A stretch of 64,000 nt of DNA from Antedon mediterranea (taxonomy: Eukaryota; Echinodermata; Crinoidea; Comatulida; Antedonidae). Below the pieces are notes generated by a model. It did no database searches. It was not told where the DNA came from and saw nothing but the letters and a program-made list of their open reading frames with translations. The stretch lies in assembly GCF_964355755.1 (NCBI RefSeq), contig NC_092671.1, positions 12,690,501 through 12,754,500 on the forward strand, given 5' to 3'. This document shows positions 1-15,200 of this stretch, piece after piece (positions within the stretch are counted from its first letter, which is position 1; each line of letters starts with the position of its first letter). The translations under genes were made by a program, and so were the position numbers.

Positions 1-275
1 ATCCATCAGTGAGGTTACAGCTACATCGGTTGTTCTTAATTGGACAATGCCATTATCTGATGGTGGGTCGCCATTAGATTTCTACGTGGTAGAAAGACGA
101 ATGAGAGATACACTGGAATGGACAGACAGGCAGACAACCAAAGGAGTCACCATGCATGTTACGGACTTAGTACAGAACAGAGAATATGTTTTCAGAGTCC
201 GTGCTGTCAATAAAGCTGGCCTTGAGAGTGACCCTAGCAAAGCATCACAACCATTTGTTGCTAATGATCCATGTG
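1..275 (+). CDS. FN3 domain, cut by window start
   Basis: The frame is open from base 2. The exon shows the FN3 signature: a buried Trp in VVLNWTMP, then DGGSPLDFYVVERR, and the tyrosine-corner segment NREYVFRVRAVNKAG near the end. The donor GTAAGA follows base 275 in phase 1. Only the first strand is lost to the window edge. In the A-band part of titin such domains bind the thick filament. Confidence 0.85.
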
Positions 276-3200
276 GTAAGATAACTATTGCATAATCAAC
301 TATATTTCCGATACTTTTGAAATACTCTGTCTATAAAAGAGAACTAAGCTATGAATATCTTACATAATATAATATTGAGTGGTAGTTATATATTTATTAT
401 GTTTCTTGTGTTTAATATTTTTTAAATAGCTGGTGAGACTCCTGTATTTGTTCAAGAACCAACTGATGCAATGATCAAAGAGGGAGAGCCTGCAGAATTC
501 ATCTGCCATGTGTCTGGATCACCTAATCCTGTTATAACATGGTAAGTGAGTTATTAGTATTTGAATTCTGATCATAATGACATTTGAAATGATAGCATAG
601 AAAATATGTTTTAACTCATTTTTATTTGCTATAGGGTAAGGAAGGGCCGAGATTTATACCCTGGTAAACGGTACCACATATTTGATGAAGGTGATGGTAA
701 ACACCGTCTAGTCATACCAAACCCACATGAGATTGATATTGGATCATACACTGTAGTTGCTCAGAATGCTTCTGGAAAGACCCGCTGTTCAGTGGAGCTG
801 GGAATTCAACGTAAGCTACATAATTAAATTTAGTCTATTTTAATATGCAAAGGTGCTGCCTGCCTAGAAATAAAAAAGGACACCTACCATAATTGAAAAT
901 AAGCCTGTAATAAACAATAATAATACTGTATCGTGACATTTGAAAATGTATGCATTGTACCATAAAATGACTATATAACTCTATAACTTTGAACAGAGCC
1001 AGCTACGCTAGAGTTAGACAAACGTTTGAGAGAGATCAGTGTTAAAGCAGGCCTAACAACTCGAATGACTATCAATTTTGGTGGTATGCCTAAACCTGCT
1101 ATTTCGTGGACAAAGGATGGTATTCCAATTGAAAGCAAAGGACGATTTAAAGCAGATTGTTATGGAGATATTGCAGAGTTGAGTATTCGTGAATCTGAAA
1201 GAGAAGACACTGGTGAATACCAGATTACTGTCACTAATTCTTTGGGTTCACAGAGTTTGCCAATTAAAGTTAAAATCCATGGTAAGATTTTATATTTGTT
1301 TCTTATATAAATAACAAATTTATGCACTAAATATAAATTTAAATTTCTCTCTTCTATTAGTATTATATTAATATTATTATTTTTAATATTATTTTTCAGA
1401 CAAACCTGGAAAACCAGCTGGTCCAATCACTGCCGAAGAAGTAAAGAAAGATTCCATAGCTATTTCATGGCAGCCACCAACAGATGATGGAGGCAATGAG
1501 ATATTGCGTTATCACATTGAGATGCGAGAGGCCGACAAACATGCATGGCAGAAGGTGGGAACATCAATGGCTACGCAATTTAGCGTCAGCAGGCTTCGCC
1601 AAGGTATTTCACTTATCTTCAGAATATCTGCAGAGAATATTGATGGCATTGGAACTCCATTAGAGGGAAGGGAATCTATTCAAGCAAAGAGTCCATTTGG
1701 TAAGTATAGAAAACAATCATGTATACATCTTTAATGGAAAGTAGGTTATGAAAAGATTTGTATTATCATTTTTCTTTAAATGTTTTGTATTTAAGATGTC
1801 CCATCTGCTCCTGGCAAACCAACACTCAGAGGTATAGAAGCAAATCGTGTCCACCTCTCTTGGACAGCACCAAAATCAGATGGTGGAAGCAAGATTACTG
1901 GATACGTTATTGAGAAACGTGAGACTACAAGCAAGCGTTGGTTCCGTGCTAATAGAACGGAAGTAATTAAACCTGACCACGTAATCGAACATTTGATTGA
2001 AGACAGCGAGTATGAATTCAGGGTGTTTGCTGAAAACAAAGCAGGGCTAAGTGGGCCAAGTGAACTATCTCAACGTGTAGTAGCTAAAGATCCAAGAGGT
2101 AAGTTTAAAATATTTGAATTGTATTTCAAAGACTAAATCATTATTGAGTGTAGTAGCTGGCAAATCATTATGGTCAGCCAATATAATGTGAAATTAACTG
2201 AAATTGACTTGAAACATTTACCTCTTTTAATTTTACAGACTCTACAGAACCAGAGATCGTAAAAGTACCACATACAATATCTGTTGCACAGGGTAAATCT
2301 GGAACTATTGAAGTAGAGGTTAAAGGTTATCCATTACCAGTATGTAAGTGGTATCGATATGGTAGAGAGTTGCGAGATGGCCGGAAATATCAATTGAAGA
2401 ACTTTGGAAAGGTGTGTACGCTTACTCTGAACGACGTATATGAAGAAGACACTGGTGAGATCATGGTAAAGGCCGTGAACAAAGCAGGAATGAGAATAGC
2501 AACTACCATTGTTCAGCTGCGAAGTAAGACTTTTACACAGCTTAGTATAACTGAAGTTTAATAATACACTACACCCATTCACACTAAACATTGGCCATGA
2601 TGTTTTATAATGACTCTCTTAATCAATACATGTTTTTATTCATTCACTACAGTACCTCCACATCTGACACTTCCAACAAGACTACGTTCACCACTCTATT
2701 GCCTGGAAGGAGAAGTCTTGAAGCTTCGTATTTCAGTCACTGGTGTTCCCAGGCCTACAATAGCATGGGATCACAATGGTCGCGATCTTGTAGAAGGCAT
2801 ACGATATGAAATGAGAGAAACAGATAGGGATACAATATTGGTCATTAATAAGATTACAAATGCAGATGCAGGAAAGTACACTGTTGTGGCTACCAATGAA
2901 CTAGGAGCTGATACAGCAAGTGTTAGCATCAACATTCTCCGTAAGTATTTAAAAGTTACAGTGCTTCGCCTACATGCACAACTCTTTCAACCATTTAACA
3001 CATTTTTAATTGCCATATTTTTTTACAAATTCAATATTGTTTGTACAGGACACTCTGATCCACCACGTAACCTTGAGGTAACAGATATCTCAACTGATGC
3101 AGTACGTCTTTACTGGCAACCTCCTTTGTATGATGGTGGCAATACTGTTACAAGCTATATGATAGAAAAACAGGAATCTGGACAGATTGCATGGACACGG

Positions 3201-6200
3201 GTTTTAGCTAGCAGAAACTGCTTTTTAACTGTTGTTGGACTCAAATCTAATACTGAATACACATTCAGGGTGACAGCTCTTAATGATTATGGCCCAAGTG
3301 ACCCCTGCACTGCAACTTCACTCATAAAAACAAAACGTAAGTTTACTTTGGCAATTACTGTTATAAAGATAGTACAATATATATAGTAAGGAAGTTGGAT
3401 TGGTGCAAACTTTTCGTTTTATTTCAGGCTACTCTGTTCAATTAAGTGTGTTTTTATGTTGTATTAAAGTTGAGACAATTCACATTTATAAGCTTAAGTT
3501 ATGTATTAAATAAGATTTCTTTCACATATAGCATCAGACAGAGATCGTCCTCAATTTGAAGACATTGAGTCTAGAAGAAAATACTATGATTCCATTGGTA
3601 AGTTCAACATAGTAGAAAGTAACAAATATAATTACTTTCAAACTTATGAAAAAATAAATTTTTACCGTAAATATGGTGTCTTATCATCACTGCTGTCATT
3701 TAATTTAGCTTTATTACAGCCAGTTTTGTAGGCTTAACAAATTTATTCCATGTCCTACCAAAATACATGTTTAGAATTACCTACTATTTCTTGCAGTTGA
3801 TACATCGTACATACCATCAAAATATGACTTCAGACGTAAGGCAGGATCAGTCTATGATTATTATGAAATATGTGAAGAAATCGGCAGGTAAGAATTACAC
3901 CACTACATTTGAATACATATTGGTAGTGTAAGAAGAGTTATCACATATTATATAACACCTAAATAAATTCCTGTCATTTGATTGGACGAATGTGGGTCAC
4001 ATGGCGTGCAATAGTACGCACTATTCAACGATCGTTAAATAGTACTTTTTGAAACATTTTTGTGTACGAAAAAAAAACGTCTAGATGTTATATAAAACAA
4101 ATAATGAATGTTTTGTATTCGTGTAATGGTACAAATAATGGCACTTGGTGAATGATGAAAGGTTATATCAACTCGGCTTTGCCTCGTTGATATAACCTTT
4201 CATCATTCACCTCGTGCCATTATTTGTACCATTGCACTCATAAACATTCATTATTTGTATATTATTCATTTCAATTATGTAGACTGATCAAAACAACAAT
4301 TAAAATCGTATGTTTTATTTATTTAGAGGTTCGTATGGTATTGTGTACCGAGCTATTGAGAAAGCTACAGGTAAAACATGGGCTGCAAAGTTCATTCGTT
4401 GCCATGGCAAGGAGCGGGAGGTAGTCCAGCGTGAGATAAACATAATGCTGAAGATGCACCATAACCGACTTCTACAACTGCATGACGTCTTTGAGAATGA
4501 CGAAGAGATTGTTATGATTATTGAATTGTAAGTTCTTGGTATTTAAAATTTGTTATATTATCGATATGTATTTCAATTTTGACTCAAAGGACTAATTTTT
4601 AGTGATATTCATTTTAGCCTTTCTGGTGGAGAGATGTTTGACCGATTGGTTGATGAGAACTACATCTTGACAGAACCTGAAATTGTTCACTACATGCGCC
4701 AGATATGTGAAGGCATAAAACATATGCATGAACGTCATCTCATTCATTTAGATATGAAGGTAAATATAAGTTAAAAGAGGTGTGTGAATATTTTGTTAAT
4801 TATTTCCAATATTAACATCATAACCACCACTAACTAACACTTCTTTATTAATTTCTATATATAATTTATAATTAATAGCCTGAAAATATATTATTCAAAA
4901 CACGAACGAGCGAAGATATCAAGATTATTGACTTTGGGCTTGCTCATGAACTTGATCCTAATGAACCCGTACGAATGATGTTTGGCACACCAGAGTTTGT
5001 GGCACCAGAGGTAGTCAACCATGAGCCAATTGGACTGCCGACAGATCTCTGGTCACTTGGTATTCTTGCTTATGTAATGTGAGTATCAAACTCTATTGTT
5101 GCAAATATAAGCATAGGCAATAACTATTTTATGACACTTGAAATTAAATTAAAATGTATGTGATTGAAGACCCAGAATTCAGTCTAAGTAGATAAAATAA
5201 AAATTGGTAAACCAGTACCTACCTACCTTAATGTCTTCTCTTTCTTCATCTTCACACTTTTTTGCTACGTGTTCACTGTTTTCTTTCTACATTAGGTTGT
5301 CTGGTATGTCACCATTTATGGGTGATACTGATCAAGAAACTCTCAAGAACGTAGCTAAAGGTGATTGGGAATTTGACGACGAGTGCTTTGATTATGTCTC
5401 AGATGAAGGACTTGACTGGATTGAGAAGATTTTAGTAAAAGACAAAGAGTAAGTATACGTAGACCTATTTAATAATAAATTATTTATAACAAATGAACTG
5501 TCGCAATTTCACAACTACTCTAATTAATAATGCTATATGTTTAATTATAGTAAACGTATGACAATTCAAGAAGCATTACGTCATCCTTGGTTGACAATGG
5601 ATTCTGACATCTTAGCACGCAGACGTGCTCGTCGTATTGACCCAACTCGATTGAGATCATTCTACGAAAGAAGAAAACCAGAGGTATGGTACTATCCCAC
5701 CTTGTCATCACAAATCTCTTTTGCTTACAACTCTAAATTACTAATAAGATACAATCAGCTACTATAAATTCAAGTAATGGTAATTGGTGTGGTTATTATT
5801 GATTCAAACATTACTTGATCTACTATTTTAGGGTGCTGGACAAACAGCATTGGCTATTGGTCGGTTGGCCCACACAGGATCCCTGCGTGAAGTACACAAG
5901 ACCTTTAGAGGCCAAACTTTGAACGAAAGAATTGTGTTTATGGGTGAGAATTAACTTTTTATAAAAGTTTGTCTTTTGGTTTGCAAATCAAAATTGGTTT
6001 GCTTTTACTAGTAGCTATAATAGCTAATTTAATTTAGTAATAATATTGGTAAATTATCTTGTTTTATTAGGTGTGCGAGATGCTGCACCACAATTTGTCA
6101 AGCCACTTGTTAATACTACAGCTATAGAAGCCAGCAATGGTCGCTTTGAATGTGAAGTGTCTGCTCTTACAGAACCTCTTATTTTGTGGTGAGTAAACGA

Positions 6201-9200
6201 TATAACTGTAATTTTCACAATATTTAATCCAAAATAAATTCAAAATACTGTACTATACATGATTTATTTTTTATTTACAGGTACAAGGGATCTAAGTTAC
6301 TGCCAATCAGCATCAAATACAAAATGTTTTATGATGACAGAAAATACACACTTGTTGTTCATGATGCAAACATTGATGACATTTCCAAATACACATGTAA
6401 AGCCAGTAATTCATATGGTCATGCAACATCAACAGCGTCGCTTGACGTAGAATGTACGTATTACCTATATTAATATAAAAAGCATTATATGGCAAAACAG
6501 GTCCCCAGTATTGTAGATCAAGCATTATCCAATAGTACATTTATATTAATAAATAGATAGATTACTTCTTTTTTTATTTGAGAATTGACAATTGAATATA
6601 TTTTCAGTATTCGATGATGATGAACTTGCTAACCGTGGTGAAAGAAGAACCATTGGCTTCAAGCGTCAAAAGTAAGTTGAGATTCAATTGTGTGATTGTA
6701 GTATATTGACCATACCAACAGTTGTATTTGGCTGGGAGTAATTTCTTTACTTTCATTTTAAATAATTATGTATATTACAGGATACCACTGGGAGAACGTG
6801 CAAGAAGACGTCGTTCACTACACGCTGCTGCTACAGGCTACTTGGATATGCCTCCTCAGTTTGTGGCAACACTTCAAGATCAAGAATGTGGATTAGGATT
6901 TATTCTACCACTAACCTTCCAAGGTATTTTTTCAAATATTACACTCAATCTATATATGTTACAGTTACTGTGTGCTTATGAGATGTAGATTGTATTACAA
7001 ACCACTGTAACCCAAAGCTGTATTTATTCAGTATTGTTAGTTTATAATTAGATCATAAATGGGCTCCAAAGGAAATAAGCTCCTAAGCTTTTTTGGCTAC
7101 TACTGGGCTTGTAGCTTAAGTGAAGTTGTGATTTTGTATAATATATGTATTTTAATTGATTTTCTAATTTAAATCATTTAATATTTATTTTGTCTATTTT
7201 ATTTTTAGTACATACACCACCAGAGCCTCGTGTTACCTGGTTCAAGGGTACAACAGCGATAGTAGATGACCGCCACTACACACAGCATGCTGCTAATGGT
7301 TCATACGCATTAACAATACAAGAGACAACTTTAGAAGACTCCGGTGAATACTCAGCACAGGTTTCAAATATTGAAGGAACATCTATTACAAAATGCATCA
7401 TTTCTGTTGATGGTAATTATTTTTATTATTTAATTTATTTATGTGTTGCATATTGCATTACCAAATTATGGCAAACCGGTGGAGGCTGTGATTTCTATTA
7501 TTATCTCGTTGAAATCTGATCAGATCTATGTTTAGCAATAAAACTGTTATCATTAAATCTAAGTACTTTTTTTTATCTTAGAACATTACATCGACAAATA
7601 TGCTGGCTACAAGAAGCCATATTTTGAGAAGAAATTACGAGATATTTTGATTGTTGAGGGCAGTGCAGCCCGCCTTGAGTGCAATATTAGTGCAGTACCT
7701 GATCCAGAAATTAGATGGTATGTTTAGGCCTACATTTAATTATGTTCTTGTTTTCCTGACTCTAAATCTGTAATACTCAAACTAGACAATTAACAGTTAA
7801 GCCTGCTTGTGTGTATCTCAGTTGCCATCTATATGATAAAACGGGTTTATCAGGTTTTAAACACATACATTTCCTTTGTTGTAGTATTTGGTATTTATAC
7901 AGGATTACTTTTTCTTACTTAAAAAAACCCTTTCAACCTGGGATTACACATTTAAATATTGTATATTTTCTAAAAACTAACTATTACTTTATAGGTTCAA
8001 AAATGACAAAGAGGTAGCTGATGGACATCACTACAAGATAGATTGTGAAGATGACGGTACCCATACACTGACAATACAAGAGGCATTCTTACAAGATGCT
8101 GGGTCATATACCTGTCAAGCTAGTAATCTACTTGGACGTATCTCATGCGAAGCTACCCTCAGTGTAGAACGTAAGTTAAACTTATTTTTCAGTATTATTT
8201 TAATTTATAAACAATGTAGCTCAATTTGTTTGTATACATCTGTAAACAGGAAGGTACTTCATCATAATTTACTGATGGAATGTTATGAAATTGTTATGGC
8301 ATTGAATCAAAGTATTCTGTCCAAAGATGTTGAAAGTGCATCTCAATGATTATGAATGAACCAGATTTACAATTGATGAATGATCAATAAAAAATGATCT
8401 TGAATCATATGTTCATTCTTCACCAGAAGTTCATAATATAACTTTTGTACAGTAAAAAAGTATAATCATAACAGTGAAAAACTTGTTGGTCTAATCTTTT
8501 AATTTTATTACTGGGATCCCAGTATTTTAATAGGAGGGCGTGTTTGTTTGTTTTTATTTTTTGCTCATATAAAAACAACAAAAATATACATCAAAAGTCG
8601 CAGACTTAAAAAACAACAAATTCAGTCCAAAGACAACAAAAAACGGGTAGGAGCAAAGGATAACCCTCTAAACCCGGAGGTTTGTATCCTGAGGGGTACT
8701 GACCAGATCAACCATAATCAAGAATTTCTTTTGTTATTTTATGAACCAGGATGAAAGAAAACAAATCATTTATAAGCTTGAATACACTTCACCAATTTTG
8801 GGCAAAGAAGGGAAAACTTTAAAATGTCTGTAGACCTATCAGCGTCTATTTATACTCTTTATGTGTTTGTTTATTACGTCAAATATTTATGTAATTGAAA
8901 GATGATATACAGATTATATATCATATTTTTTCTAATTTTGCTAAAAGTAAATTTAATAGATGTTGTGGGGGTTTTTACTGTCACGATATCAAATTAAGTA
9001 ATATCATATTTTGCCGAATATAAAGTTTTGTTCAAAGCTGCCAGCTTATATCTCTCATTGACATGTTGCTTGAGGAATTTGACCTTTCGTGCGGATGAAG
9101 ATTCTGTTTGGATAGATCGCTAATGAGAATTCTTCTAGCAGTTCCCTCTACGCTATGAAATATTTAAGATAGATTGGATAACATTTTGCACTCGGCTTTT

Positions 9201-12200
9201 GAGAGCAATAAAGTTAAGCGTTGATTAAAATTATATTGCACAATCCTTGATTTTTTTTTTTTTTCAATGGCGTTTATCTTTGTGAATATAAGTTACATTC
9301 AATGTCACAGTGTTTTCTATATAAGTTGTTGTATTGTTTGTAACACTATTAGTCTAACTTAGTTTTAAATTTACTATTTCACTTCATATTTTTTTCACTT
9401 TACTTATAACTTAAATAAAGTGGAGGAGCCTAGATGGAAGCATAGCTTGTAATGAATAAGCTCCTCAAAACAAAAAATATAAAATATAAAATAATATTAC
9501 AAAATGTGGTACTCCAAAAAACAACAGACTTATATAATAATGAAGATTTTTTTCTTAACTAATATGTTTTCAAACACATACTTCTAATAACAAGTTTTAA
9601 AAAATAAGACAAGTAATATAGATTATATAAATTATTTAAGATAATTTATTTAGATAATATCCAAATATGTAAATATTAAAAGAAATTACAAAGAACCTTC
9701 AACCAATAAAGTTTTAATTTACGTTTAAATTAATAACAGTTTATATGTGATTTTTTTAAGAGATGAAGTTTAGTGATCTACAAAAACGAAAACATATATA
9801 TTTGGTCTACTATTTGACGAATTTCTATCGTTTCGGCAGCTTTTATAAATTGGACAAGTAACTTTTGATATAACCCTTTTAAACTAAAGTAGTATTAAAT
9901 TTTGTTTCGATATTAAAGTTAATAGTAAGTGTAGTGTCATTTGCTCATTTAGAATGCTAAGTCATGCAAGCACACACTGTAGGTATCGAATGTCTTGGAA
10001 TGCAATCATACGCTGCTATAAATCTAATCATAGCTCGGCTCTCGGCTCAAGTATGTATATCTGAGTAGTGTGGTATGGCTTACGAATTACATAAACGCTG
10101 GCATGCTGAGTTAGATTTCAAATTCACCCAGGCCTGCACAAGACGAAGACGTGTCATGGAATATACGTATCGCAAAGAGGGGTTTTCTCCAAAGCCAAGG
10201 ACATCTCGTGGTCGCGGTAAAAAGTTACGCCGGTTGCGAAGGAGTGCTTCAATAAAGATTCTTATGACAACTTACCTTGGCGAAGATTCTGGATCTGACG
10301 ATGGTTTTGATCCAAAAGTTGTATCCGTAACCAGGAAGCCTTTTGTCAGCTCTAGTTTTGCAGATTATACGCCTAAGCGGACGGAGCCTACATTTGCTGA
10401 TACAAATTTCAAATTTTCGACCAGACCTGTTAAGGAATCATATAGGCATAGTGATTATTCATACACGAGTCCAAAAGTAACTCGCTACGAAAAATCATTG
10501 ACAGATTATCCATACAGAAGTCCAAAATTAGACTTTCCTATTCTTAATGACATATACGAGGATGACTTGGTAGAATCTGATACAGAGGAAGTGGAGACAT
10601 GGGACCTTCCAGCATCCAAAGTAGAGAATTTCATAGATGAACCTCTTGAAGATATATTAGAAAGATATTTGCCTGGATATACTCCACGAAAACGAAACAG
10701 TGTCATGAAGACAGTCTTAACAGAAAAGTATCCAGTCAGTTTGAGCAAAAAAGCTGTCTTCATACCATGGAAGGAACGTGATATTTATTTCAGAAATGAT
10801 GGGTACAGTCCAGATAAATATATTACTAGTGGCTCAAGAAGTCCTACTAAAACGCCGGTTAACAACAAGAAGAAAACTATTCGAAAAAATAAGAAACTTG
10901 TTGTGCAATCGTATGACTTGCCCTCACCACTAAAGTCAAGAAGTCCGACAAGAGCGCCGCGTAATCACCGTGAAATCAAAAATGAAAATCTAATTGACCG
11001 GTATTTACTAGCTTACTGGTTACAAGATAGTTATGATAGAACTCCTAGAAATAGTCGTAAGCTTGATTATGATTACTTATCAGTCCCTTCTTATTCTTAT
11101 ACAGGCTTGAGTGTATCTAGTGATTATGGATCGCCATTATCAAGGTAAGACAAGTTTTGTTTAGAAAATCATGTAAATCATTAAAAAAATTCATTTAAAC
11201 ATATATGTAGTATTATGACTTTAATATATATTTTTTCATTTAATAACTGTGCGCGTATTTCGGGTTTTTTTACATTTTTGTATTTTTGTTTAAAATAATG
11301 CTTTTTTTTTATCACAGAGAATCTAGTACTGAAGATCTGACCAAGTTTGTTCCGAGACGACGAAAACCCAAGAATGTAGCACCATTCTTCAGCCTTCCTC
11401 TTCGTCGAAAGACACTAGTAGAAGGCCAAACAGCAGTGCTGGTGTGTACTGTACAGGGAACAAATGAGCCTATAATAACATGGACTAAAAATGGACGTCA
11501 AATTCTGGATGGAGAAACGTATAAAATAACTTTCAAGAGAGGGTCATGTACACTGGAGATTGGTAATGCGCAGCAGTCTGATACTGGTACATATCGTTGC
11601 ATCGCAACTAATGCTGATGGTGACGAATTTACAACCTGTGAACTTGTTGTTGACGAAAGTAAGTCATTGTTGATTTATTAAAATATTTATTAACAAATCC
11701 ATCATTGAGGGTATGTTATTTGCCATACAATCGTATTCCTTCCCAATACTGTAGAAAACTTATATGCGAAATATGCTAGTTACGCGATCCAGATTTATAA
11801 TACTGTACATACGCACATAGATATTTTCTTTTCAAACAAGGTTGTGCTAAGATACCTGGCATTCCTTGCTGTTTATTTTGAACGATGACACAACATTACA
11901 TGATCGTAATGTTTATTTATTTAGGATAGAAATAGAAATCGCTTATAACTCCCTAATCAATAGAATAGGATTGCAGTGTTTACGTAGTTTTTGCAACACG
12001 ATATGCCAATGCAATAAACAATTCTTACTTAATTTCGTCATCAAATAAAATGTCAACAATGTGAAGCCCATAGTCCTATAAGGATATCTATACTTGTCTT
12101 CATTATCTACATTTTCTGAGAGTATAATAACTATGTACACGTAGGCCTACAAACTAGCAGCACATGATAAAATGATAATAAAACCAGACATGTTGTTTTA

Positions 12201-15200
12201 TCACAGATGTGAATCTATCGGTAAATCGTTAACAAACACAGCTGTTATGACATGAATTTATGAACAGGAAACATGTGGTTCACGAATTATTTAATTATAC
12301 AAGTAAATTGAAATGACTTAATAGCCGATCTGTTTGTTGCTATGTAGTGGAAATAAGCTAATAAGTGTTTGGGTTTATCCTGAAATATCTTTTATAAATG
12401 TATTTTTATTTGTAAAGTCAGTAATTTATGTTATCACTTTGTATATATTTTTATGATGATTTTCTGTTTTATAACAATCTAAATTCGTTTATCGTGTAAC
12501 ATTATGTTATTAATATTTCAGTTAAATTATGCTTTTTATTCTGTGTATCACTATGTTTAGGTTTACCTCCCGATGACAGATTAAACTACACTAGGCCTTC
12601 GTTTCTGAAACCACTCAAGTCCCAGTATATACAGGAAGGCAAAACGGCTCGGTTCGAGATCATGGTAACCGGAACTCCTGAGCCAAAACTTACATGGTGA
12701 GAGACTTGCTGCGCAATAATATTATTTTAGTATACCAATTGCTGAGTGACTGATGATGATTATTATTATTACATCATCATTATGTCGTTGACCATGTTAT
12801 CAAGTTCAACATTAAATGTAATTAGCTTTACGGCCACAGGTATACATTGTTTAGTTACTATGTATAAACACAGTTTTGGTTTAAATGAATACATACAAAT
12901 TCCATTAAACATAATAGATTACTAACTAGTAATTGTTTATTTTATAATAGGTGTAAAGATGGTGACACAATCTATCCTTCCGGTCGTATCTTACTTGATA
13001 AGTATCTAGGAGGTGCCTATTCACTTTCAATAGCTAACGTTGCACCTACCGATGCTGGTCGATACACACTGATTGCTTCATCACCCGCTGGAACAGTGTC
13101 CTGTGGATCTGAGCTTGCTGTTATGAAAGGTACTAGAATTATGCTTGATATTCAAAAAGGTGTATACTTATTTACAAAGATATATGTTAGCAAATTAAGT
13201 TTAAAATATTGTAGTCAAGTTTTATCATTTATATTTTAGCTGAAGCAGACATAGAAGGAGATCATTTCGATAGAGATGATGATCATCGTCGGACACAACG
13301 ACAGCACCGAAGATCACGATCTGAAAGACCGCAACGTGATAAGCGATCACAAAGAAAATCAACCAGAACATCACAATCACTGACAACCGACTACGAGTAT
13401 AGAAGAAGACAACGTGCCATAAAGTACCCTTCACCAGACACTCGTGGAAGCTACACAGCGGCCTCAAGTTATTCCAGTGCATCTCGATATTCTAGTAGCA
13501 GCAGCTCTCGAACAAAATATGATCGATACCTCACAACAGACTACAGGTCAGGATCACCAGATATCAGTGGAGAGCGTAAATCCAGAAGAAGATCGAGTGA
13601 CGATGCAAAAAAGAGTGATGTACCTGAACCAATAGTTCCCAAAGCTGACGATAAAGAGGGCACCGGAGCTCCGGTGTTTGTCCAAGAGCTGAAAGACATT
13701 TCTGTTTACGACGGCGACCGAGTTGTTCTGGAAGTAGAAATTGATGGTCAGGAATTATATTTATAACTAATATAAAATTAATGTATACTGTAACTCTTCT
13801 TAAATTATAACTCAAGCCGTTTTACGATTAACAATAATAACATTATTTTAGTTTAGTTCAATTTTATCTCTTGATATAACCTAGTTTAAAAACCCACAAC
13901 GAAACAAAGGTGATGACCGTTTATATGTTGTTCTAAATGCAGGGAGCTGGTAATAATAGTGTTTGAAATTCACTCTTCTCTAGTTTGAAGCAATATTTCT
14001 AAATTCACACAATATTAATTATGTTGTTGTTAATAGGTGCACTACCAATGGATATCGGTTGGCTGCGTGAAGGTAATGATATTCCAGACGGCGATAACTT
14101 CCGATATGTTACCAAAGGAAAGATATACCAACTTGAAATTACTGAAATACTCCAGGAGGACGCTGGTAAATACACTTGTGAAGTGTTGAATGATTATGGT
14201 GAAGCTGATAGCAGTTGTAATGTCAAAGTTCAAGGTAGTAATCTAATGGGTTTTTTTTACATATTGTGCTTTTTATACTGATATAATTACTTCGGAATAT
14301 TTTCATCATTAGATTATTTCTTAGTCCGACAAAATCTATACCTATCGCGAAACAAATGAGACAGCTAGTGTGAGACAACATTTTTGTGAATTAATTTGAA
14401 AATATATATCTATATAGACGTTAAACCAATTTATATATCTTTACATTAACAGAAGAGCCAAGTGTTAGCATAAGTCAGGATATAAGTATTAGTATAAGCA
14501 CGGATCAGCCTGCAATAATTGAAGAAGATCCAGTTCCACCAGAGTTTTTCGACAAACCAAAAAATACAACATTTACCGAGGGAACAAGTGTTATGTTATC
14601 ATGTGATTGCGACGGAGACCCATTACCTGCAGGTAATTTACTTGTATTTAACTTGTATATAATCTAGATATTTTAAAACATAACATTTTAGCATTTACTT
14701 TCAAATAAACATATTGAAAATAGAAATAACATAAGATGGTTTTAATTTGACTTTTGCAGTGAGTTGGTATAAACAAGGAGATGATAAACCACTTAGAGAA
14801 AACGACCGATTTAAATTTACTGACGAGAAGTTTGTGCACACATTTGAAATACCAAGTTCAGTGGCATCCGATGCTGGGGCGTATTTGTGCAAAGCTAGCA
14901 ATGGAGAGGGTGAAGTCGAAGCAGAATTTGAACTTACTTTAGCTACTGGTGACGAAGACGCTGATGGCGTTCAACAACCTGCGTGAGTTACAGTATTTAT
15001 TTATTTTCTTAATAGCCAGTGCTAAAATAATAATGATAAATGGTTTTCAGTAGGGACAGTTTGTTTTGATAGTTACGTCATTAATTCAGTGTGCGCATGC
15101 GAGGACAGATGCGGTTCCGATGACCAACAAAACAATGTAGGTTTTAGGTTGTCACAAATCAAAGGGTTTAAGCGCTCAGCATTATGCAATTTAATCTAAT

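Noticed and set aside
8548-8754. 68-codon frame in the long intron before the first linker
   Set aside because: Lys-rich without domain content, no acceptor or donor in the needed phase.
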